NCBI GenBank assembly: GCA_903828695.1
Contig: CAIKNE010000100.1
Span: 1-48,947, forward strand
DNA from: an uncultured Burkholderiales bacterium
GTDB lineage: Bacteria > Pseudomonadota > Gammaproteobacteria > Burkholderiales > Burkholderiaceae_C
Direction of reading: 5' to 3'
Length of the DNA stretch: 48,947 nt
The notes beneath the pieces were generated by a model, which worked only from the letters and a program-made list of their open reading frames with translations, ran no database searches and had not been told where the DNA came from. Both the position numbers and the translations under genes were made by a program. Of the stretch, positions 1-8,352 are shown piece after piece. Position 1 is the stretch's first letter. Every line of letters begins with the position of its first letter.

Positions 1-149
1 ACCAGTAAACACGGGTCTAATTGACCTGGTTTTGCATCAGTTTCATATTAAAAAAACATCATCGGCTAACTTTACCGGTTGTGGATTTAACGGTTGTGGA
101 GCTAAAGGGACACCCCACCAAACATCACCGTGTTATTTAGGTTCTGGGA

Positions 150-1640
150 TCATTCAACCCATAGGCGAGAGAAACTAGCAAGCGCTGCCAGTCCAGCAAA
201 CCCCGCTCCAATTGCCAAAGCAATGAGTGGGCCCATTGAATCACCCCACAACCCCAAGCATAAAGCTACGACTGCTGCTCCAGAGGTTTGTCCTATCAAG
301 CGCCCCATCGCAATCACCCCACTCGCGCCGCCACTCCTGTTGGGGGGTGCGCTTGACATAATCGCTTTAAGATTGGGCGATTGAAAGCCCCCAAACCCAA
401 CGCCACAAATAGCCATACAAATCACAATATGCAAGACGCTTGGATTGCTGGGCAACATGGCCAGTAAAACAAATCCAAAGGAGAGAACACTCAGCCCAAT
501 GCCACCTAGTAATCCGGGCGGGTACTTATCAGACAGTCGCCCCGCGATGGGTGCAGCAATAGCGACCAAGATTGGCCATGTTGTAATCAAAAACCCAGTT
601 TCGACTGAGTCCCTGTGCAGCGTTTGCTCGAAATAAAAAGGCAGTGCAACAAAGGCCAAACCTTGCGCGGCAAAGGACGTGATGGAGGTTAGCGTTGACA
701 GCGCAAACATGGGGCGTTTGAGCAGGTCTACAGGCAGCATGGGTGCTGGGTGTGAACGCTGGCGACGCAACAAATAAATAAGCGCTATGAGTCCTAAAAC
801 TACAAACGGCACCAATTGGTACGAGCTGTGTCTTTGCGCTGCAGCGGTGAGCGCATAAATTAAACAGCCAAAGGTGAGCGCAGTCGCTATTGCAGTTAGG
901 GGATCAAACGTGTGATCTGTTGCACTCTTTGCCCCTCCAACTTTCAAGCCGTGCTTGTCAACTTCTTGGCTGCCCTTGTGCATCCGCGGTATGGCGGGCC
1001 AAGCAAACCACAACGCCAATAACCCGAGCGGCACATTAAGTCCAAAGAGCCACTGCCAAGGCGCAACCAAAAGTACCAAAGAAGCTACTGTCGGACCGAG
1101 AGCCGAGGAGACACCCACCACCAAGGCATTAAATCCAACCCCTCTTCCCAAGCGCTCCTTGGGAAACAAAACCCGAATCAAAGCGATGTTAACGCTCATA
1201 ATGCCAGCGGCACCAAAACCTTGTCCCCAACGGCAAAGGGCAAGCGTTTGCAAATCGCTAGATAACGCACAAGCTAAGGAGAATGCGGTAAATATTCCCA
1301 AGCCCCACAAAAATACGCGCCTGGGACCCCACAAGTCACCAAGCGCAGCGAGGGGCAGTAAAGAAGCGACGATGCTCAGTTGGTAGGCATTGATGACCCA
1401 AATGGACGCTGATGCAGGAGCGTGCAAATCAGAGCCAATGGTTGGCAAAGCAGTATTTGCAATAGCGGTGTCCAAAGCACTAAGAGCCACAGCCAGTAAT
1501 ACGGCTAGGAGAGCCCGAAGGTCAATACCGTCTTGGACGGACACAGGATGGTTATGAGAATCAGGCACTTGTTCGAATCTTCGTTCAGGGTTAAAGCTTG
1601 TTATGGGACTTGAGCGTTCAAGTCTTACACAATGGATCAT
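150..1640 (-). CDS. MFS drug exporter, DHA2 (14-helix) family
   Basis: Inner-membrane proton-driven exporter of the major facilitator superfamily, probably for drugs or toxic metabolites. The sequence is a long run of hydrophobic segments. The first helix carries the DHA2-type pattern ALDTAIANTALPTI, a motif A-like loop (GDLWGPRRVF) follows helix 2, and a motif C-like GPTVASLV lies near helix 5. The length of about 496 residues fits the 14-helix EmrB/QacA group. I use the ATG at 1640. A TTG at 1700 would add 20 residues, and a GTG near 1572 would start just before the first helix; none has a strong ribosome binding site. It stands alone without membrane-fusion or outer-membrane partners, unlike the exporter at 8341-9972. 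Substrate unknown. Confidence 0.85.
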   Translation of the reverse strand: MIHCVRLERSSPITSFNPERRFEQVPDSHNHPVSVQDGIDLRALLAVLLAVALSALDTAIANTALPTIGSDLHAPASASIWVINAYQLSIVASLLPLAALGDLWGPRRVFLWGLGIFTAFSLACALSSDLQTLALCRWGQGFGAAGIMSVNIALIRVLFPKERLGRGVGFNALVVGVSSALGPTVASLVLLVAPWQWLFGLNVPLGLLALWFAWPAIPRMHKGSQEVDKHGLKVGGAKSATDHTFDPLTAIATALTFGCLIYALTAAAQRHSSYQLVPFVVLGLIALIYLLRRQRSHPAPMLPVDLLKRPMFALSTLTSITSFAAQGLAFVALPFYFEQTLHRDSVETGFLITTWPILVAIAAPIAGRLSDKYPPGLLGGIGLSVLSFGFVLLAMLPSNPSVLHIVICMAICGVGFGGFQSPNLKAIMSSAPPNRSGGASGVIAMGRLIGQTSGAAVVALCLGLWGDSMGPLIALAIGAGFAGLAALASFSRLWVE

Positions 1641-1829
1641 GACACTGTCCAAAGTGCAATCCACTATTATCACTGACAGCCCCCTGGCACTGAGAGCCAA
1701 ATGAAGCCAATAGTAAATCGAAAAGTGTACTTAAATCTCAGTATTGGATTGGACGCATGGCTCTTCAAACCCAACCTTACCCCTAATATTACAACCTAGA
1801 TATGTTTGGGGATAAGATGTGGTAAATGG

Positions 1830-1851
1830 CCTGAGCAATACCCTGAGCAAT
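1830..1851. repeat. Two direct repeats upstream of the HD-GYP gene promoter
   Basis: CCTGAGCAAT occurs at 1830-1839 and again at 1842-1851, so the copies are 12 bp apart. They end six bases before a possible -35 box. The position suits an activator or response-regulator site; this is inferred from placement only. Confidence 0.45.
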
Positions 1852-1856
1852 GCCAG

Positions 1857-1886
1857 TTTACATTAGAATAGAACGCACCGTATCGT
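1857..1886 (+). promoter_or_regulatory. Possible sigma70 promoter for the response regulator/HD-GYP gene
   Basis: TTTACA at 1857-1862 and TATCGT at 1881-1886 are separated by 18 bases, about 80 bases upstream of the ATG at 1967. The match to consensus is moderate. The paired direct repeats lie immediately upstream. Confidence 0.4.
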
Positions 1887-1966
1887 GGCTCCGAACACGA
1901 CTTCAGACCGGTTAAGACTGATCCTAAAACACTACTCTACTGACCACTTAAGCATGGTTAAATTTT

Positions 1967-3475
1967 ATGAGCAATGCAGTTTTACCCAACTCACCGTCAG
2001 CCCTCAAAGAACCTAGCGAATATAGTGTTTTGTGTGTGGACGATGAGTCCAACATTTTGTCCTCCCTTCGCAGAATGTTTAGCCTGGTGGGATATAAAGT
2101 TACAACTGCAGAAAGCGGTGCGCAAGGTCTGGAGATCCTGGCCAAACAAAAAATTGATGTCATCGTCTCAGACATGCGCATGCCCAACATGGACGGGGCT
2201 CAGTTTTTTGAGGCGGTTAGAGCTCGCTGGCCCCAGACCGTTCGAATCTTACTGACCGGCTACTCAGACACAACGAGCGCAATTGCCGCAGTCAATCAGG
2301 GCGAGATTTATCGCTACCTGTCAAAACCTTGGGTTGATGATGAGCTTTGCGCAACGGTCAAATCAGCGCTTGAATATGCTGAGCTGAAACATGAGCGAGA
2401 AAGACTCCTAGAGTTGACGCGCAAACAAAACGCAGAGTTAGAGGAGAAAGTAGAGGAGAGGACTGCGCACTTGAGTGAAGCAAATGCGAAACTACGCGGT
2501 TCCTACGTCTCATCGATCAAGGCTTTTTCAAACTTGCTTGACCTAAGACAACCTAATCTTTTGGTTCACTCGCGAAAGGTTGCTTTTTTAAGCATGCGGA
2601 TGGCCAAGCTAGCTGATTTCGATGAGAAACACATTCAAGAAATATTTATCGCCGGGCTGCTTCATGATATTGGCAAAATAGGCATGTCTGATAGGGTGCT
2701 TAGAACCAATATCGCAGAACTTCCCGTCAGTGATTTAGACCTTTATAAAAGCCATCCAGCCCTGGGCTCGACTTGCTTGAGCGCGCTAGATGATATGAGT
2801 GATGTTGCTGCCATGATCCGAGCACACCACGAACGCTACGACGGCAAGGGATTTCCGGACGGTCTGGCGGGAGACGAAATCCCGATGGGCGCTAGGATCA
2901 TCTCCATCGTCGAGACGTACGAAGAGTTGATGAGTGGGGACGTGACCAAAGCCCCTCTTGATAAAGACAAAGCTCAAAAGACAATTGCCAGTTTGAGTGG
3001 AAAGTACTTTTGCCCAGACGCTACGAAGTTATTTTTTAAGGCCCTAGCAGGGCACAAAGACTCAGGTGCTAGTAACCCTACCCCGAGTGCCTCCCCTAGC
3101 AGGACTCAAGCAGCTCAGGCCAATAATGCAGCCCCGCCTGACGACGACGATATTATGGACGCGCCCACCAAGCATTTACCTACTCAAGACAGCAATGGAT
3201 CTGGCAAAAATACCCTAAAAACCAATGCAGCGGGCAAGCCGTCCAAGGTCGGCTCAGACCTCATGTCGGGACCCAGTTACCAAGAATTCGCCGCATTCTT
3301 GAAAAAATTTCCAAATGCCGTCATCAAGGATCTAAGAGATGATCCAAATGGATTTTTATGGGTGTTCGAGGGTATGAAAAGATACAACGAAGACGACCAA
3401 TTAGCAAAATGGTTAAAGGGGCATAAGTTTGTTTGGTCCGATGCTGAATCAGCTTGGTACTTCCCCATCATTTAA
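1967..3475 (+). CDS. Response regulator with HD-GYP phosphodiesterase-type domain
   Basis: A cytoplasmic two-component output protein. HD-GYP domains usually hydrolyse cyclic-di-GMP. Residues 20-135 are a receiver domain with acidic pair D25/D26, phosphoacceptor D69, T97 and K120. A coiled linker (about 136-178) follows. The HD-GYP domain (about 180-330) has H201, H233-D234, H263, H287-H288 and a GFPDG version of the GYP loop. The usual VADxYD segment reads VETYEE, so a normally metal-binding Asp is Glu. After a low-complexity linker (about 350-430), the last 70 residues form a separate aromatic-rich module I do not recognise. No histidine kinase lies nearby. A glutathione peroxidase gene starts 23 bases downstream and is probably co-transcribed. 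Catalytic activity is likely but not certain because of the substitutions. Confidence 0.88.
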   Translation: MSNAVLPNSPSALKEPSEYSVLCVDDESNILSSLRRMFSLVGYKVTTAESGAQGLEILAKQKIDVIVSDMRMPNMDGAQFFEAVRARWPQTVRILLTGYSDTTSAIAAVNQGEIYRYLSKPWVDDELCATVKSALEYAELKHERERLLELTRKQNAELEEKVEERTAHLSEANAKLRGSYVSSIKAFSNLLDLRQPNLLVHSRKVAFLSMRMAKLADFDEKHIQEIFIAGLLHDIGKIGMSDRVLRTNIAELPVSDLDLYKSHPALGSTCLSALDDMSDVAAMIRAHHERYDGKGFPDGLAGDEIPMGARIISIVETYEELMSGDVTKAPLDKDKAQKTIASLSGKYFCPDATKLFFKALAGHKDSGASNPTPSASPSRTQAAQANNAAPPDDDDIMDAPTKHLPTQDSNGSGKNTLKTNAAGKPSKVGSDLMSGPSYQEFAAFLKKFPNAVIKDLRDDPNGFLWVFEGMKRYNEDDQLAKWLKGHKFVWSDAESAWYFPII

Positions 3476-3498
3476 CACCAACCTTCAGGAGTTTTGAT

Positions 3499-3972
3499 TT
3501 GTTACCCGATATTGAACTAAAGACGAATGATTTAAAAACTCAAAACCTCAAAGACTACGAGGGCAAAACGCTCCTTGTTGTGAACGTTGCTTCAAAATGT
3601 GGATTCACCCCGCAATACAAGGATCTGCAAAGTTTGTATGATGAATTCAAGCAAAAGAATTTTGAGATCCTTGCTTTTCCGTGCAATCAATTTGGAGCAC
3701 AAGAGCCTGGCACCTCTGAGGAGATTGCCGCCTTTTGTGAAACAAACTACGGCGTTCGGTTTCAGCTCTTAGAGAAAACAGATGTAAACGGACCCCATGA
3801 GCACCCGATTTACACATTTTTAAAAGCCCGAGCCCCTGGAATACTTGGAACTGAATCCATTAAATGGAATTTCACGAAGTTTTTGATTGATCAGACAGGA
3901 CAGCACATCAAACGCTACGGCTCCAATGACAGCATCAGCAAAGTAAGAGAAGATTTAATCAAATTACTTTGA
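3499..3972 (+). CDS. Glutathione peroxidase (BtuE/GpxA family)
   Basis: Thiol peroxidase reducing hydrogen and organic peroxides with glutathione or thioredoxin. From a TTG start at 3499 the protein has 157 residues, the usual bacterial length. The start is chosen because AGGAG at 3487-3491 sits seven bases upstream; a start at 3454 would overlap the previous gene and lacks such a site. The catalytic tetrad is visible: C34 in the VASKCGFT motif, Q64 in FPCNQFG, and W123-N124 in IKWNF. The active residue is an ordinary cysteine, not selenocysteine. It directly follows the HD-GYP regulator and may share its transcript. Confidence 0.9.
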   Translation: MLPDIELKTNDLKTQNLKDYEGKTLLVVNVASKCGFTPQYKDLQSLYDEFKQKNFEILAFPCNQFGAQEPGTSEEIAAFCETNYGVRFQLLEKTDVNGPHEHPIYTFLKARAPGILGTESIKWNFTKFLIDQTGQHIKRYGSNDSISKVREDLIKLL

Positions 3973-4037
3973 TTAAAAATTGGGGTCAAATCAATTAACT
4001 TCCGCCCGTTCAGCTCAGGCATTGAACAAGGATCACT

Positions 4038-4439
4038 ATGACGTACAACAACTTAAGAATCTTCATTTTCCTGATATTCACCTCTCACCTGGTGATGGCA
4101 CAGACTTATCCTAATGTAAATAATGTCAATAATATCAATAACCACAATAATGCAACTCTCACCAATAATCAGTCCAATATTAATTTAATTCAAAATAATA
4201 ATCAAAAATCACAACCCAACATTATGGTTGCATACCCCCCAACTTCGGTGGGTGTCCCCAGCAGCAACCCAAACGCTGGGATGAACAACGCCCTTAGACA
4301 GCAAGGCCAAAGACCGCCCGCTTCCCCTCCCGTAAATCCAGGTTATGACACATCTTCATCCCTTGGGGGCCCCTCTAATTCACAGGGAAGCATCACTTAC
4401 AGCTCCAACGGCAGCATCAAAACTCAGAACTCACGTTAG
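4038..4439 (+). CDS. Asn-rich exported protein of unknown function
   Basis: No family recognised. A signal peptide (about residues 1-22, ending in VMA-QT) is followed by a strongly Asn-rich stretch (about 23-58) with repeated NN and NI patterns, then a Pro/Ser/Gly-rich, probably disordered tail to residue 133. There are no Cys residues. AAGGA lies a few bases before the ATG, which supports expression. It precedes the H-NS-like gene but is separated from it by about 220 bases. Such sequences can be surface-exposed or amyloid-prone; that is speculation. Confidence 0.6.
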   Translation: MTYNNLRIFIFLIFTSHLVMAQTYPNVNNVNNINNHNNATLTNNQSNINLIQNNNQKSQPNIMVAYPPTSVGVPSSNPNAGMNNALRQQGQRPPASPPVNPGYDTSSSLGGPSNSQGSITYSSNGSIKTQNSR

Positions 4440-4627
4440 AGAGCGCTCAACTTTTGGAGCTGGTGCTTTGAGGGTTGAGATGATTAACATCGGTATCATT
4501 CACACCCCAACTAGAAAGCATGCCCGCTCAGTATTAATACAAACAATAATAATACGTTCACATTCAACATCAAAAGTTAGTCAATCACCATTTATTATTA
4601 ACTGATTATTAATTCCAATAATTAATT

Positions 4628-4633
4628 TATAAT
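4628..4633 (+). promoter_or_regulatory. Consensus -10 box upstream of the H-NS-like gene
   Basis: A perfect TATAAT lies about 27 bases upstream of the GTG start in a very AT-rich stretch (about 4550-4645). No good -35 box is present. AT-rich DNA of this kind is the preferred target of H-NS proteins, so autoregulation is plausible. Confidence 0.4.
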
Positions 4634-4659
4634 CCAATAAAATATTTAGGAGATTATTT

Positions 4660-5040
4660 GTGGCTAAATTAACTGTTGCTGAATCCCTCGCCCTTATTCA
4701 CAAAGAAAGAGAAGCCCTTGATAAACGAGAGAAAGCTCTTTTGTCACAAAACCGAAGTGCCGCGCTCGCACAGATTGTACAAATTGCCAAGGACAACGCA
4801 TTGAGTAGCGCCGACATAAGCTCGGCGTTAAAGGAGATCAAAGATTTAAAAGATTTAAAGCCGCTGAAGAGCAAAGTTAAATCAGGGACTTCGAAAAAAG
4901 CCTTCAAACCCAGAGGCAAGGTAGCTGCAAAATACAAAAATCCGATCCACCCCAACCAAACCTGGACGGGTAGGGGCAAAATGCCGGCATGGGTCAAAGT
5001 CCTCAGCGAGCAAGGCGAACTGGCTAGTGCCCTCGTTTAA
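4660..5040 (+). CDS. H-NS-family nucleoid-associated protein
   Basis: DNA-binding architectural protein that silences AT-rich, often horizontally acquired genes. Residues 1-60 form a charged helical oligomerisation region. Residues 70-90 are a basic linker. The C-terminal DNA-binding loop (about 91-111) has the family signature KNPIHPNQTWTGRGKMP, centred on W102-T-G-R-G. At 126 residues it matches the short H-NS proteins of Bordetella and Burkholderia. The GTG start at 4660 is fixed by AGGAG at 4648-4652. Dimer and filament formation are expected from the family. Confidence 0.92.
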   Translation: MAKLTVAESLALIHKEREALDKREKALLSQNRSAALAQIVQIAKDNALSSADISSALKEIKDLKDLKPLKSKVKSGTSKKAFKPRGKVAAKYKNPIHPNQTWTGRGKMPAWVKVLSEQGELASALV

Positions 5041-5369
5041 TCCCTTATCGACAGTTTTTAAAGCACAGCATAGCCTCAAGATTAAATCAGTGGGTCTTCG
5101 CTTCTTTGGGCTAAGAGATGTTTGGGCTACCAGGTATTTATACCCATTAAATTTCTTCTCTACGCGTTTTTTAAAATACTAAAATGCGTGACACAGCAAA
5201 CCGTTCTTAAACTAAGCCGAACCCGCTAAAAATCCAACTGCGACACAACATTGCATTGGAGCCTTTTTAACCTCTTTAATTTCATCGAGGCGATATAGAT
5301 CGGGCAGGGTCATGCCCGTTCAGTTTATGTTGAGAGCGCAAAAACAGACCAATAACTGGAGAATTTCTA
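5041..5369. other. Intergenic region upstream of the binding-protein gene
   Basis: No gene is seen in these 329 bases. A short hairpin is present at 5301-5318 (CGGGCA, six-base loop, TGCCCG), about 50 bases before the ATG. It lacks a T-run, so it is more likely a leader RNA structure than a terminator. I could not settle a promoter. Confidence 0.4.
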
Positions 5370-6509
5370 ATGAAACGTTTAATCAACTTGGCTCTAATTG
5401 GAGCATTTTGCTTTGCAGGATTAACCTACGCCGCAGATACGGTCAAAATTTACGGACTCGTGGAGTTAAGCGGTACTGGCACCACCTCTGGCACCAACTT
5501 TAACAACGGCGTCAAATTGGCGGTCAAAGAGATCAATGCAGCTGGCGGAATTTTGGGTCGCAAAATTGAATACATTGCCGAGGACACGCAGTCCAACCCT
5601 GGAGTTTCCAAAGGGTTGGCACAAAAAGCAGTCGACGAAGGCTCCTACGTTGTCATGGGACCCGTTTTCTCGGGCTCTATTTTGGTGAGTATGGCTGAGA
5701 CCAAACGCGCAGAGATTCCCAATTTTGTTGGCGGCGAGGCGGCAGCTATCACCCAGCAAGGTAACCCCTATATTTTCAGAACCTCCTTTACCCAGTCCAC
5801 AGCGATGCCCAAGGTTGCCAACTACATAAGCGACAAAATCAAAGCCAAGGTCATTGACATCATTTACACGAACAACGACTTTGGCAAAGGTGGTCGCGAT
5901 CTAGCCATGAAATCCTTTGAAGCCAGGGGCATCAAAATGGGCGCAGACATCTCCACTGATGCAGGTCAGGTGGACTTTAGTAGCGCGGTATTAAAAGCGC
6001 GTCAAAGTGGCTCTGATGCACTATTTGTTTATACCAATGAGGAAGAAGCCGCTCGTCTATTAAAAGAACTTCGCAAACAAGGCTATACCAAACCCGTCAT
6101 TGGTGAGACAGTGCTGACCAGTCAAAAAGTGATTGAGCTTGCAGGGGACGCTGCAAACGGTGCGATCGCCCATGTGGGATTAACTGCAGATGCGCCTCAA
6201 GCAACTGTCAAGAAATTTGACCAAGCTTACCAAAAAGAATATCAAAGCCGCACGGATCATAACGGTCTTAAGGGTTATAGCGCCATGTATATCGTAAAGG
6301 CTGTAACCGAGAAAATTGGTAAATTTGACTCGAAAGCTCTTGCTCAGGCTATGCATGGCATCAGTTTCTCGGCTAAACAGTATCCTGGCATTTTGCTGGA
6401 TGTGAGTTACGATGCAAATGGGGACCTAGACCGCGAAAGCTATATGACTAAGGTTGAAAACGGTAAACAAGTTGTGATCGAAACGCTTGCAAGTATCAAC
6501 AAAAAATAA
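5370..6509 (+). CDS. ABC transporter periplasmic binding protein, branched-chain amino acid (LivJ/LivK) type
   Basis: Type 1 periplasmic binding protein that would deliver a small organic ligand to an ABC permease. Residues 1-21 are a signal peptide ending AYA before ADTVK. The mature part has the two-lobe family patterns, including GLVELSG near the N terminus, GVKLAVKEINAAGGILG, and GPVFSG. A good Shine-Dalgarno (TGGAG) precedes the ATG. No livH, livM, livG or livF permease or ATPase genes are in the window, so it is an orphan subunit. Proteins of this group in Burkholderiales often bind aromatic acids instead of amino acids. The downstream shikimate dehydrogenase and aromatic-acid hydrolase make a shikimate, quinate or aromatic ligand a reasonable guess. 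Confidence 0.9.
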   Translation: MKRLINLALIGAFCFAGLTYAADTVKIYGLVELSGTGTTSGTNFNNGVKLAVKEINAAGGILGRKIEYIAEDTQSNPGVSKGLAQKAVDEGSYVVMGPVFSGSILVSMAETKRAEIPNFVGGEAAAITQQGNPYIFRTSFTQSTAMPKVANYISDKIKAKVIDIIYTNNDFGKGGRDLAMKSFEARGIKMGADISTDAGQVDFSSAVLKARQSGSDALFVYTNEEEAARLLKELRKQGYTKPVIGETVLTSQKVIELAGDAANGAIAHVGLTADAPQATVKKFDQAYQKEYQSRTDHNGLKGYSAMYIVKAVTEKIGKFDSKALAQAMHGISFSAKQYPGILLDVSYDANGDLDRESYMTKVENGKQVVIETLASINKK

Positions 6510-6546
6510 GCAAGCCCGCAGCAAAGTAACACAATGAGGTATTGAT

Positions 6547-7386
6547 TTGTCTTCTCAAAAATTCATCTTAGCCGGAGTCATGGGGCATCCAGTTGCTCAC
6601 TCCAGATCCCCTGTGATCCACAATCACTGGATCTCGCAGTACAAACTCAAGGGCTCTTATGTTTTATTGCCCGTTGAGCCTGAGAATTTGCATGACGCAT
6701 TAAAGGGATTAAAAGCACTTGGTTTCGCAGGATGCAACGTAACGATTCCCCATAAAGTAGAGGCCATGAAGGCGATGGATTGGCTGCACCCGGTTGCAAA
6801 GCAAATGGGGGCAATCAATACCATCGTCGTGCAACCCGACGGCGCACTGCACGGCTATAACAATGATGGATTTGGTTATATTCAAAGTATCAAAGACGCA
6901 AAACCGGACTGGCGCGCCGATGCGGGCCCCATTACTGTCTTGGGTGCAGGGGGTGCGGCGCGTGCCATTGTTCTTAGCTTGATCAACGAGGGTGCCAAAG
7001 AGATCAGACTCATTAACCGTACTAAATCGAAGGCAGAGGATTTAGCACATGAATTTGGATCGGTTGTTCGCGTGACGGATTGGAGTGAACGCGCCAACGC
7101 ACTGAGCGGCGTTGCGATGCTTGTGAACACGACCAACCAAGGTATGCACGGCCAACCCGAGCTTGATCTGCAGTTGGAGGAACTACCGACCACTGCGTTG
7201 GTCTCGGACGCAATTTATATTCCCCTGGAAACTCACCTGCTGGCTCAGGCAAAAAAGCGTGGAAACACAACGGTAAATGGACTCGGGATGCTGCTTAACC
7301 AAGCAAGGCCCGCCTTCCAGGCTTGGTTTGGTGTCTTACCCGAGATCACGCCTGAGTTGCACAAGGCGATAGCGGCAACTTTTTAA
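6547..7386 (+). CDS. aroE: Shikimate/quinate dehydrogenase (AroE family)
   Basis: Reversible NADP-dependent interconversion of 3-dehydroshikimate and shikimate, or the quinate equivalents. The substrate domain shows S19-R-S-P, catalytic K70 in NVTIPHK, and N91. Residues 104-108 read YNNDG where AroE usually has xNTDG. The Rossmann domain has GAGGAARA (133-140) and NRTKSK (157-162), the latter favouring NADP. The TTG start at 6547 is supported by GAGG at 6536-6539. The gene is 37 bases downstream of a binding-protein gene and 29 bases upstream of an amidohydrolase, so a catabolic paralogue is likelier than the biosynthetic aroE. The symbol names the family; the physiological role is inferred. 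Confidence 0.88.
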   Translation: MSSQKFILAGVMGHPVAHSRSPVIHNHWISQYKLKGSYVLLPVEPENLHDALKGLKALGFAGCNVTIPHKVEAMKAMDWLHPVAKQMGAINTIVVQPDGALHGYNNDGFGYIQSIKDAKPDWRADAGPITVLGAGGAARAIVLSLINEGAKEIRLINRTKSKAEDLAHEFGSVVRVTDWSERANALSGVAMLVNTTNQGMHGQPELDLQLEELPTTALVSDAIYIPLETHLLAQAKKRGNTTVNGLGMLLNQARPAFQAWFGVLPEITPELHKAIAATF

Positions 7387-7415
7387 AAATCGGTTTCTAC
7401 ACGCAGGGCACTATT

Positions 7416-8237
7416 TTGAGTATTTTTGATGAACCCAAAATTGACACGCACTGCCACGTTTTAGATCCTGAGCGGTTCCCCTATTTCCCCGGTGTGGCTT
7501 ATCAACCTGCGGGCCAAGAGATGGGAGGTGCTAAATATTTTTCACACCTCATGGACGCTTACGGCGTTCAACACGCGTTACTTGTTGGGCCTAATTCGGG
7601 CTATGCAACCGATAATCGCTGCTTACTGGACGCAATCGAGAACGGGAACGGTCGCTTTAAAGGTATCGCAGTTATCGCAAACGACTGCGATACATCAACC
7701 CTTTTAAAGTTAAAGTCCAGGGGTATTGTCGGAATCGCATTCAATGTTGCCCTGCACGGAGTAGCGTATTACGCTGATATCGAATCCTTACTCTTTAGGC
7801 TCAAAGAGTTGGATATGTTTGCACAGTTCCAAGTCGAGGGCAACTTACTCTTAGCAGTTTCGCCGATGATTGCAAAAACAAAAGTCAAAGTTCTCATTGA
7901 TCACTGTGGGCGTCCCGTAATGGCAGATGGGATTGATCAAGAGGGCTTCAAGGCGCTGCTTGAGCTGGGGTCAGAAAAGCGGGCTGTCGTCAAGCTCTCA
8001 GGGTTTGCTAAATTCTCACAAACTGGTTATCCCTTTGAAGATACGAACCCCTATGTGGAAGCACTCATCGCCGCTTTTGGGCTTGAGCAGTGCATCTGGG
8101 CATCCGACTGGCCCTATCTAAAGGCTCCTTACAGGGTAGATTACGGTCCGATGTTGAAATGGGTTGAAAAGCGTTTTACGGCAAATGAGCGAAGAGCACT
8201 CCTATGGGACACGCCGCAAAGGCTTTTCAACTTCTAA
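7416..8237 (+). CDS. Amidohydrolase-superfamily hydrolase, 2-pyrone-4,6-dicarboxylate hydrolase (LigI)-like
   Basis: A TIM-barrel metal-dependent hydrolase. Near the N terminus DTHCHVLDPERFPYFPG carries the H12-x-H14 pair and the FPY segment typical of the LigI-like group. Later landmarks are LIDHCGRP and the catalytic Asp in IWASDWPY. The 273-residue length fits the family. LigI-type enzymes open the lactone of 2-pyrone-4,6-dicarboxylate in protocatechuate meta-cleavage; related members act on other lactones. The TTG start at 7416 follows AGGG. It is last in the apparent three-gene unit with the binding protein and AroE homologue. Exact substrate not determinable by reading. Confidence 0.82.
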   Translation: MSIFDEPKIDTHCHVLDPERFPYFPGVAYQPAGQEMGGAKYFSHLMDAYGVQHALLVGPNSGYATDNRCLLDAIENGNGRFKGIAVIANDCDTSTLLKLKSRGIVGIAFNVALHGVAYYADIESLLFRLKELDMFAQFQVEGNLLLAVSPMIAKTKVKVLIDHCGRPVMADGIDQEGFKALLELGSEKRAVVKLSGFAKFSQTGYPFEDTNPYVEALIAAFGLEQCIWASDWPYLKAPYRVDYGPMLKWVEKRFTANERRALLWDTPQRLFNF

Positions 8238-8333
8238 GGCGAAGGTTCATGGCCTTCATATTGGCAATGCTATTGAAGTCGATGGAAACTAGATTCTCTA
8301 GGGATAATATGGCGACACAACTTGCCCCATTCA

Positions 8334-8352
8334 GGCGCGATCAATGCGCGCC
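8334..8352. terminator. Stem-loop across the end of emrB
   Basis: GGCGCG at 8334-8339 pairs with CGCGCC at 8347-8352 around a seven-base loop, and it overlaps the stop codon of the efflux gene. There is no T-run on either strand, so it may be a transcript-end stabiliser rather than an intrinsic terminator. Confidence 0.35.

Noticed and set aside
955-1386. Open frame antisense to the MFS exporter
   Set aside because: It lies wholly inside a convincing transporter gene and its product is low-complexity, without a ribosome site.
3499-3972. Selenocysteine form of glutathione peroxidase
   Set aside because: The active-site codon is TGT, an ordinary cysteine, and there is no in-frame TGA.
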